From Streptomyces sp. UW30 (GTDB lineage Bacteria > Actinomycetota > Actinomycetes > Streptomycetales > Streptomycetaceae), in contig NZ_RDBN01000037.1 of the NCBI RefSeq assembly GCF_008042075.1, positions 1,879,842 through 1,930,188 on the forward strand: DNA of 50,347 nt. The letters are read 5' to 3'. The notes below the pieces were generated by a model, which was given only the letters and a program-made list of their open reading frames with translations, was not told where the DNA came from and made no database searches. A program made the translations under genes and the position numbers. Numbering within the stretch: position 1 is the first letter of the stretch; every line of letters begins with the position of its first letter. Positions 32,901 to 41,054 of the stretch are shown in pieces.

Positions 32901-34067
32901 TCACAGGGCGCTGTACACGGCGTCGATCAGCGCCATCTTCCGCGGGTCGTCCGCTATATGAGGCCCCATCCGGTTCATCGTGTAACCCAGCGACACCCCG
33001 GCCTCCGGGTCCGCCAGGCCGCACGAGCCGCCGAAGCCGTCGTGTCCGAAAGCCCGCGGGTTGGGTCCGTACGAGCCGTTCGGCCCGCTCAGCCACAGGC
33101 CGAGGCCGATCTCGGTGTCGTTCGCGAACCCGGCGCCGAGCACCAGATCACGGCAGCCGCCCTGCCCCTCGCGCACCCGCTCGGCCGCCTCGGGGGACAG
33201 GACACGGTGGCCGTCGTACGACCCTCGCCCGGCGAAGATCCCGTACAGCGCCGCGACCGCCCGCGCGGTCCCGTGCCCGTTCGCGGCGGGGATCTCGGCG
33301 GCCCGCCACTCGGGCGAGTTGGCCTGTGCCGCCCCCAGGATCGGGTTGGTCAGCGCGGCCAGGGCGACGGGCGCCAACTGGCTGAAGATCGCCGCCTGTT
33401 CACTGGTCCGCTCGACCGCCGGCTGCACCAGCTCGGCCACCCGCCCGGCCTCCTTGCCCGGCAACCCGATCGCGAAGTCGATGCCGAGCGGCCCCGTCAC
33501 CTCCCGCTCCAGGAAGGCCCCCGGGAGCAGCCCCGACACCCGTCGTACGACCTCTCCGACCAGGAAGCCGTACGTGAACGCGTGATACCCGGACCGCGTC
33601 CCCGGCGCCCACCAGGGCTCCATCGCCGCGAGCCGCCGAGTCGTCAGGTCCCAGTCGCAGAGCTGCTCGAACGAGTGCGGCTCCCGCAGCCCGGACAGAC
33701 CGGCGCGGTGCGACAGAAGATGCCGCACGAGGATCTGCTCCTTGCCTGCGGCGGCGAACTCCGGCCAGTACCTGGCCACCGGCGCGTCGAGGTCGAGCAG
33801 GCCCCGGTCGGCGAGGATGTGTGCGCACAGCGCCGTCGGGCCCTTGGACGTAGACCACACGTTGACCAGCGTGTCGCGCTCCCAAGGCCGGTCGTGCGCC
33901 GGCTCGGCCCACCCGCCCCACAGGTCCACGACCGTCCGGCCGTCGATCGTGACGCAGACCGCGGCGCCCAGCTCTTCGCGCTCCAGGAAGTTCGCCTCGA
34001 ACGCCGTCCGCACCGCCGCGAACCGCGGATCGCACTGCCCCTGCACCTCTGCCACGTGCTGCGCCAT
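32901..34067 (-). CDS. Serine beta-lactamase-fold hydrolase/esterase
   Basis: 388 residues, class C beta-lactamase-like. The nucleophile motif is WSTSKG (Ser72, Lys75), the Tyr motif lies at YHAFTYG (Tyr161), and the third motif is GHDGFGGSCGLADP. The sequence CVTIDGRTVVDLWGGWAD-like with VNVWSTSKGPTALCAHILADRGLLDL is that of EstB-type carboxylesterases and D-aminopeptidase-like proteins. No signal peptide, so a cytosolic esterase rather than an antibiotic-resistance enzyme is likely. ATG 34067 has GGGGTGG upstream. Confidence 0.85.
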   Translation of the reverse strand: MAQHVAEVQGQCDPRFAAVRTAFEANFLEREELGAAVCVTIDGRTVVDLWGGWAEPAHDRPWERDTLVNVWSTSKGPTALCAHILADRGLLDLDAPVARYWPEFAAAGKEQILVRHLLSHRAGLSGLREPHSFEQLCDWDLTTRRLAAMEPWWAPGTRSGYHAFTYGFLVGEVVRRVSGLLPGAFLEREVTGPLGIDFAIGLPGKEAGRVAELVQPAVERTSEQAAIFSQLAPVALAALTNPILGAAQANSPEWRAAEIPAANGHGTARAVAALYGIFAGRGSYDGHRVLSPEAAERVREGQGGCRDLVLGAGFANDTEIGLGLWLSGPNGSYGPNPRAFGHDGFGGSCGLADPEAGVSLGYTMNRMGPHIADDPRKMALIDAVYSAL

Positions 34068-34176
34068 CGGTCCACCCCTTGTCGTCCGCCGGAAGCCCGG
34101 GCCACGACACCGCGCCGCGGGCTCCCCGAACGTACCGACTGGTCGGACTGGACGGAAGGAGTGCGGACGGCCGAAG

Positions 34177-34581
34177 TCACCCGAGGAACAGCGTGTCCTC
34201 CGGTTCCCGGTGCCCCTCGACCGTGTGCCAGTAGTCGCGGGTCTCCACCGCCAGCCCCGCGGCGTCGAAACGCGCGAGGACACAGCCGGCGAGCGTGATC
34301 GGCGCGCCCTCCTCCTCGGCGAGCACCCGGAACTCGGCCACGGCCACGCCGCCCGCGCCGACGACCGGGGCGGAGAAGCGCACGTCGGTCACCCGCTCGG
34401 CCGCGAACGACCAGCGCAGATACTCGGCCAGTTCGGCGCGCCCCCGATGCGGCTCGCGAAACGGCATCGAGCGGTGGACGCAGCTCTCGGCGTACAGCTC
34501 CAGCAGCGCGTCCACGTCGTGCTCGGCCCAGGCCCGCCGCCAGACGCGGACGAACCGCTCCGCAGCCTCGCGTGTCTCCAT
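34177..34581 (-). CDS. NTF2-like (SnoaL-type) protein
   Basis: 134 residues: AERFVRVWRRAWAEHDVDALLELYAESCVHRSMPFREPHRGRAELAEYLRWSF, RVTDVRFSAPVVGAGGVAVAEFRVLAEEEGAPITLAGCVLARFDAAGLAVETRDYWH. The fold is a SnoaL-like cone with the usual HRSMPF and aromatic C-terminal residues. It starts nine bases after the end of the CE7 esterase gene, so it is in that operon. Function unknown. Confidence 0.8.
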   Translation of the reverse strand: METREAAERFVRVWRRAWAEHDVDALLELYAESCVHRSMPFREPHRGRAELAEYLRWSFAAERVTDVRFSAPVVGAGGVAVAEFRVLAEEEGAPITLAGCVLARFDAAGLAVETRDYWHTVEGHREPEDTLFLG

Positions 34582-34590
34582 GGCGAACCC

Positions 34591-35559
34591 TCAGGCGTGC
34601 GTGCGCAGCCAGTCCAGCTTGGCCGCCTCGTGGAACGGGCCGCCGCCCTCGTGGTCGTTGAAGTCGTACACCTCGATGGCCTTCTCGTCGTGGGCCCAGG
34701 CGTTGAAGGCCGCGAAGACGGTGGAGGGCGGGCAGGTCTGGTCCTCCAGGGCCGCCGAGAAGAGGGCGGGTGCCCGGCCACGGGCCGCGAAGTGGACGCC
34801 GTCGAAGTAGGACAAGGTGCGCAGGGCGTCCCCGGTGCGGCCCCGGTGCGTCTTGAGGTAGAGGCCGATCTCGCGGTACGGGTGACGGTCCGTGAGAGTC
34901 GCCGCGCGCGGGAAGTCGCACAGGAACGGCACGTCCGGGGCGATCGCCGTCAGGTCGGGGACCAGGCCGCCGACCGCGATCGTGATGCCGCCGCCCTGGC
35001 TCGCGCCCAGCGCGATCGTGCGGGAGGCGTCGGTGAGGGGATGCGAGCGGGCGGCCTCGACGGCACGGACCGCGTCCGTGAGCACCCGGCGGTAGTAGTA
35101 GTTCTCGGGCGCTTCGATGCCCCGCGTCATGTACCCGGGGTACGCCGGCGCGGCTCCCACCGGGTCCGGTGTCCCGCCGCCACCGCCCCACGCGCTGCCC
35201 TGGCCGCGCGTGTCCATCATGAAGTGCGCCCGGCCCGTGGAGGCCCACAGCAGGTTCTCGTGGGGCAGGCCGCGCCCGCCGCCGTAGCCGATGAACTCCA
35301 CGACCAGCGGCAGCGGCTCGGTGGCTCCGGCCGGCAGCCGCAGCCAGCCCTTCACGGGGTGCCCGCCGAACCCGGCGAACGTCACGTCGAACACCCGCAC
35401 CGTGGACAGCCCCGCGTCGACCGGCTCGAAACGGGCGTCCAGGTCGTGCTCGCGCGCTTCCGAGAGGGTCTTGGACCAGAACGAGTCGAAGTCCTCGGGC
35501 TCGACGGACTCACTGCGGTACTCGCGCAGTTCGTCGAGCGGAAGGTCGAACAGTGCCAT
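34591..35559 (-). CDS. CE7-family acetyl esterase (acetylxylan esterase/cephalosporin-C deacetylase type)
   Basis: 322 residues, the family length. The three CE7 motifs are present: RGQG (118-121), GASQGG with nucleophile Ser187, and a late HEGGG (family form HE) with His. Asp near LEDQTCPPST completes the triad. CE7 enzymes remove acetyl groups from short xylo-oligosaccharides and from cephalosporin C and are usually cytosolic, as here (no signal peptide). Divergent from the amidohydrolase gene at 35663. Confidence 0.88.
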   Translation of the reverse strand: MALFDLPLDELREYRSESVEPEDFDSFWSKTLSEAREHDLDARFEPVDAGLSTVRVFDVTFAGFGGHPVKGWLRLPAGATEPLPLVVEFIGYGGGRGLPHENLLWASTGRAHFMMDTRGQGSAWGGGGGTPDPVGAAPAYPGYMTRGIEAPENYYYRRVLTDAVRAVEAARSHPLTDASRTIALGASQGGGITIAVGGLVPDLTAIAPDVPFLCDFPRAATLTDRHPYREIGLYLKTHRGRTGDALRTLSYFDGVHFAARGRAPALFSAALEDQTCPPSTVFAAFNAWAHDEKAIEVYDFNDHEGGGPFHEAAKLDWLRTHA

Positions 35560-35650
35560 GACGGACCGCCTTTGCGGAGAGTGACTGCGGGTGATCACAC
35601 CGTACGTGGGTGATCGGAGGACTCGCCAGATCTTCGCCGTGCCGTGTGCC

Positions 35651-35656
35651 TACGAT
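35651..35656 (+). promoter_or_regulatory. -10 box of a leaderless amidohydrolase transcript
   Basis: TACGAT lies six bases before ATG 35663 and no ribosome-binding site is present, the arrangement of leaderless Streptomyces genes. Confidence 0.45.
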
Positions 35657-35662
35657 GGCGCC

Positions 35663-37042
35663 ATGACGTCTGCCGTCGATCCTCCGGTCAAGGTCGCGGA
35701 CCTGCTGGTCAGGGATGCCGCACTGCTCGTCGTGGACGGAGGGCGGGAGATCCCGGGCGGCTGGCTGGCCGTCACCGATGGTCGGGTGACCGATGTCGGC
35801 CCCGCCGGGAGCGAGCCCGACGCCCGCACGACCGTCTCGGCGGCCGGACGGCTCGTCACCCCGGGCCTGATCAACACGCACCATCACATCTACCAGAACC
35901 TCACCCGCTCCTACGCGCCCGCCGTGAACGGCTCGCTGTTCGACTGGCTCACCACCCTCTACCCGCTCTGGGCGCGTCTCGACGAGGAGGCCGCGTACGT
36001 GTCGGCCTACGTCGGTATGGCCGAACTCCTCATGGGCGGCTGCACCACGTCCGCCGACCACCTCTACGTCCATCCCCGCCCGCACCTGGTCGACGCCGAG
36101 ATCCGCGCCGCCCGCGACATCGGCTTCCGCTTCCATGCCACCCGCGGCTCCATGACCCGCTCGGTCGAGGACGGAGGGCTTCCGCCGCGGAGCGTCACGC
36201 AGACGGAGGACGAGGTCCTCGCCGACAGCGAACGGCTGATCACGACGTACCACGACCCCGGGGCGGGCGCCCTGGTGCGCGTCGCGCTCGCGCCCTGCTC
36301 GCCCTTCTCGGTCACCAAGTCCCTGATGACCGCCACCGCCGAACTCGCCGAGCGGCACGACGTACGACTGCACACCCACCTCGCCGAGGACCACGACGAG
36401 GACGTCTACTGTCTCGAGACCTACGGCTGCCGTCCCGTCGAGTACTTCGAGCAGACGGGGTGGATGAGCGACCGCAGCTGGGTCGCGCACTGCATCTACC
36501 CGACCGGCGACGAGCTGCGCCGCCTCGCCGCCGCGGGCGTCGGCGTGGCGCACTGCCCCAGCTCCAACATGCTCATCGGCGGCGGCACCGCGCGCGTGAC
36601 CGAGATGCGCGAACTGGGTCTGCCCGTCGGCATCGGCTGTGACGGCTCCGCCTCGACGGACCACGCCTCCCTCTGGATGGAGACCCGGGCCGCACTGCTC
36701 CTGGGCCGCTACCGCGGCGGCCCCGGCGCGATGACCGCCCGCGACGCCCTCGACATCGCCACCCGAGGCTCGGCACGCTGCCTGGGCCGGGACGACGAAC
36801 TCGGCCATCTGCGCCCCGGCGCCTGCGCCGACCTGGTCGTCTGGGACCAGCACGAGGTCGCCCTGGCCGGCGCACTGAGCGACCCGGTGGAGGCCTGGCT
36901 GCGATGCGGGCCCGCCCGGGCCTGGACGACCGTGGTGGGCGGCCGGATCCTGGTCGACCGCGGTGAGCCCCGGCTGCCGGGGCTGGCGGACGCGTTGCGG
37001 GTGCACGGCGGGGTGGCACGGGGGATGCAAGGGGACCGATAG
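35663..37042 (+). CDS. 8-oxoguanine deaminase-like amidohydrolase
   Basis: 459 residues, Atz/Trz-type amidohydrolase. Metal-binding motifs: INTHHHIYQN (HxH), HTHLAEDHDED, VAHCIYPTGDE with the catalytic His, and GCDGSASTDHASLW with the metal Asp. HHHIYQNLTRSY together with the GSASTD stretch resembles 8-oxoguanine deaminases rather than chlorohydrolases; related hydroxydechloroatrazine-type activities cannot be excluded. It would recycle oxidised guanine to urate. Probably leaderless. Confidence 0.8.
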   Translation: MTSAVDPPVKVADLLVRDAALLVVDGGREIPGGWLAVTDGRVTDVGPAGSEPDARTTVSAAGRLVTPGLINTHHHIYQNLTRSYAPAVNGSLFDWLTTLYPLWARLDEEAAYVSAYVGMAELLMGGCTTSADHLYVHPRPHLVDAEIRAARDIGFRFHATRGSMTRSVEDGGLPPRSVTQTEDEVLADSERLITTYHDPGAGALVRVALAPCSPFSVTKSLMTATAELAERHDVRLHTHLAEDHDEDVYCLETYGCRPVEYFEQTGWMSDRSWVAHCIYPTGDELRRLAAAGVGVAHCPSSNMLIGGGTARVTEMRELGLPVGIGCDGSASTDHASLWMETRAALLLGRYRGGPGAMTARDALDIATRGSARCLGRDDELGHLRPGACADLVVWDQHEVALAGALSDPVEAWLRCGPARAWTTVVGGRILVDRGEPRLPGLADALRVHGGVARGMQGDR

Positions 37043-37267
37043 CGGGAGGCTGCGGGGCGGACGGCGGGCGAGGCGTGAGGGGCGCGCGGCTCCGAGGAAC
37101 CGACGGGGTGACACGGGGGCGCGGCAAGCGGTCGGCACGGGACAGGGCACCCGGGTGCCGCCAGGCAGGGCGAACGGCACCGCGGGTCGCGGGTCAGGTC
37201 GGACGGCAGTCAACGGCGGCACCAACCGGACGCAGCAAACTCATCCGGCTCAGCACCGGACCGCCGA
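37043..37267. other. Convergent intergenic gap with one palindrome
   Basis: 225 bases between the amidohydrolase gene and the convergent flavin reductase gene. The only clear structure is the 14-base palindrome GGCACCCGGGTGCC (37146-37159), possibly a bidirectional terminator. No gene is supported. Confidence 0.4.
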
Positions 37268-38032
37268 TCAGCCGAAGCGCTCTATCCGGATCCGTCCCAC
37301 CGGCTGGCCCGCCGCCACGAGCAGCCGCGAGGCATGCTCGGCGAATCCGTTGGAGCCGCACACATAGGCCTCCCACCCACCAGGAGGCTGCTCGGCCAGG
37401 AGCGGCGCCACATGTGCGGCGGCCATACGTCCCACGGCCACACCCTCCGGTGCCCTCCGCGTGAACACCGGCGTCGTCTCCACGCCGTACTCCCGCGCGT
37501 AGATCAGCTCCTCGGGGCTGCGCGCCGACACCAGCAGCCGCAGCGGCACGTCCAGTCCCCGCGTCCGGTGGTGCCGCACCATCGACATCAGCGGTACGAC
37601 GCCGGACCCGGCACCGACCAGCAGTGCCGGCCGGTCCCCGGGCCAGGCGAAGAAGCCGCTGAGCGGGCCGCGCACCTCGACCGTGTCACCGGGCTCGGCC
37701 ACGGTGTGGAACCAGCCGGAGACCTCACCGCCGTCCACATGGTCGATGGTCAGCTCGATGTGCCCGGAATCGTCGGGCGCCGACGCGATCGAGTAGTGGC
37801 GCCCGGCCACATAGCCGTCCTCGGCGGTGAGCCGCAGCATCAGGTGCTGGCCGGGCAGATGGCCCGCCCAGTCGGGCACCGCGAGCCGGAAGGTCGCGGC
37901 ATGCGGGGTCTCACGGCGGATCTCGGTGATCGTGGCCGTCTGCCACAGCGCCGCGGCCTGCTCGCTGACGGCGATCCGCCCGGGCACGGCGAACCGGGTC
38001 TGCGGAGTGTACGTTTCGGCTGCCTCAGTCAC
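37268..38032 (-). CDS. Ferredoxin-NADP reductase-type flavoprotein
   Basis: 254 residues. FAD-binding beta barrel with RHYSIAS (R-x-Y-S), then the NAD(P) domain with GAGSGVVPLMSM and CGSNGFAEHASRLL. No 2Fe-2S plug domain follows, so it is a simple flavin reductase. GTG 38032 overlaps the end of the sulfite-oxidase-like gene by eight bases, so the two are coupled: the flavoprotein probably shuttles electrons for the molybdenum enzyme. Similar pairs are common in actinobacteria. Confidence 0.85.
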   Translation of the reverse strand: MTEAAETYTPQTRFAVPGRIAVSEQAAALWQTATITEIRRETPHAATFRLAVPDWAGHLPGQHLMLRLTAEDGYVAGRHYSIASAPDDSGHIELTIDHVDGGEVSGWFHTVAEPGDTVEVRGPLSGFFAWPGDRPALLVGAGSGVVPLMSMVRHHRTRGLDVPLRLLVSARSPEELIYAREYGVETTPVFTRRAPEGVAVGRMAAAHVAPLLAEQPPGGWEAYVCGSNGFAEHASRLLVAAGQPVGRIRIERFG

Positions 38033-38630
38033 CGGAGTACCGCTGCTCCTCCCAGGGGTTGCCGCGGGCGTGGTAGCCGTTGCGCTCCCAGAACCCCGGC
38101 TCGTCGTGGTCGAGGATGCGCAGACCCGCGATCCACTTCGCGCTCTTCCAGAAGTACAGGTGCGGCACCAGCAGCCGCGCCGGACCACCGTGCTCCGGAG
38201 CGAGCGGCCGCCCGTCGTACTCCCAGGCGATCCAGGCCCGCCCACCGGTCACGTCGGCCAGCGGAAGGTTGGTGGTGTAGCCGGTGTGCGAATAGGCGAC
38301 GACATGTGTGGCCGACACATGGGGCCGGACCACACTGAGGAAGGAGTCCAGCGACACACCTGCGAACCGCACACCGAACTTCGACCAGCTCGTCACGCAG
38401 TGAATGTCGCCCTCGTACACCGAGGACGGCAGCGCGTGGGCCTCGTCCCAGCCCCAGCTGTGCGGCTCCTCGACCAGCCCGTCCACGCGGAACGACCACT
38501 CGGCCGGCGTGAGCTCGGGGGTGACCTCGGCGGACAGGACGGGCCAGTCGTCGCCCGCGTCGTACTGACCGGGCGGCAGCGCGTCGTTGCGGACGCGTGC
38601 GCGCCCGGTGAAGCCTCGGGTGACGTTCAT
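38025..38630 (-). CDS. Sulfite-oxidase-like molybdopterin enzyme
   Basis: 201 residues, only the molybdopterin domain of the sulfite oxidase family (no heme or dimerisation domain, as in MsrP/YedY-type proteins). The Mo-coordinating Cys is Cys78 in IHCVTSWSKFG, followed by the AYSHTGYTTNLPL and HGGPARLLVPHLYFWKSAKWI segments of this family. No twin-Arg or other signal peptide, so it is cytoplasmic, unlike MsrP. Substrate unknown. GGAGG lies 11 bases before ATG 38630. Confidence 0.85.
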   Translation of the reverse strand: MNVTRGFTGRARVRNDALPPGQYDAGDDWPVLSAEVTPELTPAEWSFRVDGLVEEPHSWGWDEAHALPSSVYEGDIHCVTSWSKFGVRFAGVSLDSFLSVVRPHVSATHVVAYSHTGYTTNLPLADVTGGRAWIAWEYDGRPLAPEHGGPARLLVPHLYFWKSAKWIAGLRILDHDEPGFWERNGYHARGNPWEEQRYSGD

Positions 38631-38771
38631 GCGGGTGGTGCCTCCAGGCCGTCGTGGGCGACGGCCCGCGGGTCGAGCGTGATCGGTACGTGCTCCGTAC
38701 AACCGTACGCGCTCCGGCGGGGTCGTCCCACGGAGGGCCGGGAACTGCCTGCCGGCGACCGTGATCGTTGG

Positions 38772-38939
38772 GGTAATGTTGCTGTCCGGCCGGGACAGCC
38801 CCGGCCTTGGGAGAGACCCGGGAGGTGAGACCCATTACCGCTGTGTCAGGTCGGGTGCTCTCACCTCGGATCGGCGCGGATCACCGCCGGTAGGCGGCCG
38901 CGAGAGCACCCTTCGGCTTCCGAAAGGCTCTCGGCTTCC
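38772..38939 (+). promoter_or_regulatory. Riboswitch-like leader of the PrmC-like gene with mutually exclusive helices
   Basis: Within this leader GGTAATG (38772-38778) pairs with CATTACC (38833-38839), enclosing a GCTGTCC/GGACAGC hairpin (38781-38799). Then three overlapping helices compete: AGGTGAGA (38823-38830) with TCTCACCT (38859-38866); GGGTGCTCTC (38853-38862) with GAGAGCACCC (38902-38911); and CGAGAG (38901-38906) with CTCTCG (38928-38933). The last encloses a hairpin CCTTCGG-CTT-CCGAAAGG holding the only Shine-Dalgarno-like AAAGG (38923-38927). TAATGT (38774-38779) might instead be a -10 box, in which case only the last part is transcribed. The 130 bases before this (38631-38760) show nothing recognisable. 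Confidence 0.5.
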
Positions 38940-39755
38940 ATGCCCCCTCTGTCTCCTTCCTCGCCCGTTTCCCCCTTGCCACTCCCGTACGACGCCGTCG
39001 TGGGCGCGCTGCGCGCCGCAGGCTGTGTCTTCGCCGAGGACGAGGCCCGGCTGATCCGGGCCGCCGCCCGCACCCCCGACGAGCTGGCCGCCATGGTGGA
39101 CCGGCGCGTCACGGGCCTGCCCCTCGAACTCGTCCTCGGCCGGGCCGAGTTCCGCGGCCTGCGCATAGCCGTCGAACCCGGTGTCTTCGTGCCCCGCCGC
39201 CGTACCGAGTTCCTGGTCGAGCAGGCCCTCGCCACCGCACCCGACGCGTCCGTCGTCGTGGACCTGTGCTGCGGCTCGGGCGCGGTCGGCGCGGCCCTGG
39301 CCGACGCACTCGGCACCCGCGGCCCGATCGAGCTGCACGCCGCCGACATCGACCCGGCGGCCGTGCGCTGCGCCCGCCGCAACATCGCCGCCTACGGCGG
39401 TCAGGTACACACGGGCGACCTGTTCGAGGCGCTCCCTGACAGCCTGGCCGGACGGGTCGGCATCCTCGCGGCGAACGTGCCGTACGTGCCCACCGGCGAA
39501 GTCGGTCTCCTCCCCGCGGAGGCCCGCGATCACGAACCGCGCGTAGCCCTCGACGGAGGCCCGGACGGCCTGGACGTCCTGCGCCGGGTGGCCGCCGAGG
39601 CGCCCCGCTGGCTGGCCCCCGGCGGCTGTCTGCTGATCGAGACGAGCGAACGGCAGGCGCCGACGGCCCTGGATGCCTTCATCGGCAGCGGGCTGTCGGC
39701 GCGCCTGGTCGTTTCCGAGGAGCTGTACGCGAATGTCGTGATCGGCCGCAACTGA
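38940..39755 (+). CDS. PrmC-like protein N5-glutamine methyltransferase
   Basis: 271 residues. A short Pro-rich start, an N-terminal helical domain (PLELVLGRAEFRGLRIAVEPGVFVPRRRTEFLVEQAL) resembling PrmC/HemK release-factor methyltransferases, motif I VVDLCCGSGAVGAAL, and ADIDPAAVRCARRN. The catalytic NPPY is replaced by NVPY, as in the PrmC-related subfamily, so the acceptor amide may differ from the release-factor glutamine. True prmC next to prfA is expected elsewhere. ATG 38940 has no good ribosome site; AAAGG is 12 bases upstream and in a hairpin. Confidence 0.8.
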   Translation: MPPLSPSSPVSPLPLPYDAVVGALRAAGCVFAEDEARLIRAAARTPDELAAMVDRRVTGLPLELVLGRAEFRGLRIAVEPGVFVPRRRTEFLVEQALATAPDASVVVDLCCGSGAVGAALADALGTRGPIELHAADIDPAAVRCARRNIAAYGGQVHTGDLFEALPDSLAGRVGILAANVPYVPTGEVGLLPAEARDHEPRVALDGGPDGLDVLRRVAAEAPRWLAPGGCLLIETSERQAPTALDAFIGSGLSARLVVSEELYANVVIGRN

Positions 39756-39785
39756 GCCTGCCGACGGGCGGGGCGCAGGGCCGGG

Positions 39786-40544
39786 TCAGGTCGTGGCGCC
39801 GCTGTGCGACCGACTCTCCGAGGGGCCGGAACCGGGCCGGTCCCAGTGACGAGGTCCGGGGAACTTGCCCCGCCAGTCACCCGGCCCTGCGTCCCGGTCC
39901 TTGCCCTTCTCCCTCTTCCACTCCTCCCAGTTGCCCGCGAGAACACGCGAGGCCGTCCTGGTGTCGTCGTCGGACCGCGTGCCGACGAGGAAGATGTCGT
40001 CGCCCTTCTTGAGGTCACCGGTGCCGGAGCCCTTGTCCCCGTCGTGCCGCACGGTGGTGTCCGAGCCGACGGTCCACGTCCACTCGGCGCCGTCCTCGCT
40101 CTTCACCGTGACCTCGTCGCCGTCGACCTTCTCGACGGTGCCGCGCTGCCAGATCCGTACGACCCACTCGTCGCTGTCGGGGTCCTTGACCGTCGACTCG
40201 CCGTGCACGCCGCCTCCGCCGAGGCCGAACCACCGGCCGGGCCCGTGCCGTTCGCCCGGCGTGCCCGGTGACGGCGATGCCGGCCCGGACGCGGCAGGTG
40301 AGGGCCCGTCCCCGGAGCCCGAGGAGGTCGCGGCGTAGGCGACCGTACCGCCGAGGGCCAGCGCGGCGACCGTGGCCGCCGCGGTCACCGCCCTGGCACG
40401 GCCGGACCGCCGCTGCCACAGCCCGCGCGGCGCCGCCCCGCGCGGCTGCTCCCGCCCCGGGCCGCCCGGTCCCGTCAGGACCTCGAAGTCGGTGCCGGCC
40501 GGTTCGCCGCCGTCCTGGTGTTCGTGATCCGGATCGTGTGTCAC
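39786..40544 (-). CDS. Single-pass membrane protein with DUF5666-like extracellular domain
   Basis: 252 residues. Charged His/Asp-rich N-terminus, a membrane segment (AVTAAATVAALALGGTVAYAA) near residue 60, a Ser/Pro linker, then a compact beta domain with GTVEKVDGDEVTVKSEDGAEWTWTVGSDTTVRHDG, the pattern of small DUF5666-type repeats, and a Gly/Arg/Asp-rich tail. GTG 40544 has AGAGGAG upstream. No known function. Convergent with the PrmC-like gene, 30 bases apart. Confidence 0.7.
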   Translation of the reverse strand: MTHDPDHEHQDGGEPAGTDFEVLTGPGGPGREQPRGAAPRGLWQRRSGRARAVTAAATVAALALGGTVAYAATSSGSGDGPSPAASGPASPSPGTPGERHGPGRWFGLGGGGVHGESTVKDPDSDEWVVRIWQRGTVEKVDGDEVTVKSEDGAEWTWTVGSDTTVRHDGDKGSGTGDLKKGDDIFLVGTRSDDDTRTASRVLAGNWEEWKREKGKDRDAGPGDWRGKFPGPRHWDRPGSGPSESRSHSGATT

Positions 40545-41054
40545 CGCTCGCTCCTCTCGGTCACGCCACCCGGCATCCCCATGCCATGCCTTGCTGTGAT
40601 TGTGGGGTGCGAACCATAAGGAACCAGTAATCAGTTCCTGTGAAAAGGGGCGTCCGCTCCTGAGCGTGCGGTCGGAGTTCGGCCGTCCTGGCCGATTCAC
40701 GAGTACTTTCCGATTCACCTAAACGTGCCCCGAAATGGGTCCGTATAAGCGCTGCTTTGGGAAGTCGAAAGCTTCCATACGGGGCCAAATCGAGACCTCT
40801 GTACGGCGAATGAACGGGCATCGGGCCGTCGGTCCTCGCCGCACCTCGGAACACCGTCCTCGGCTCCGCCACTGGTCGCGCCACAAGTCCGAGCGGGCGG
40901 GCGAGGCGCGCTCGCTCCGCTCCGGGTCGCAGGTTTCGGCCCGGGGCGCACCGAGCGGTGCCCTGCGCACCTTGTGAGGGGCGGTTGCTGGCTGCACGAT
41001 CGGCGTCGCTCGAACGAAAGTCCACTCCGGAGCGATCGACCAGAGGAGACCCCT
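40545..41054. other. 510-base regulatory gap upstream of the encapsulin gene
   Basis: No gene is supported: the open frames here are codon-bias shadows lacking ribosome sites. Two direct repeats, CCGATTCAC at 40692-40700 and 40710-40718 (18 bases apart), suggest tandem activator binding. A hairpin with arms CCGTAT (40741-40746) and ATACGG (40777-40782) and inner arms GGAAG/CTTCC sits within the most A/T-rich part, where TATAAG (40744-40749) could be a -10 box. The rest is featureless GC-rich sequence. Confidence 0.4.

Noticed and set aside
38772..38839. A possible tRNA: 7-bp acceptor-like stem GGTAATG/CATTACC spanning 68 bases
   Set aside because: No T-loop or anticodon arm in the expected places; it fits better as part of the switching leader.
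40735..40977. Rightward 80-codon frame in the same gap
   Set aside because: Weak start context and no recognisable fold; composition differs from the neighbouring genes.
40561..41025. Leftward 154-codon frame in the gap before the encapsulin gene
   Set aside because: No ribosome site, Arg/Ala-rich, and it overlaps the likely promoter region.
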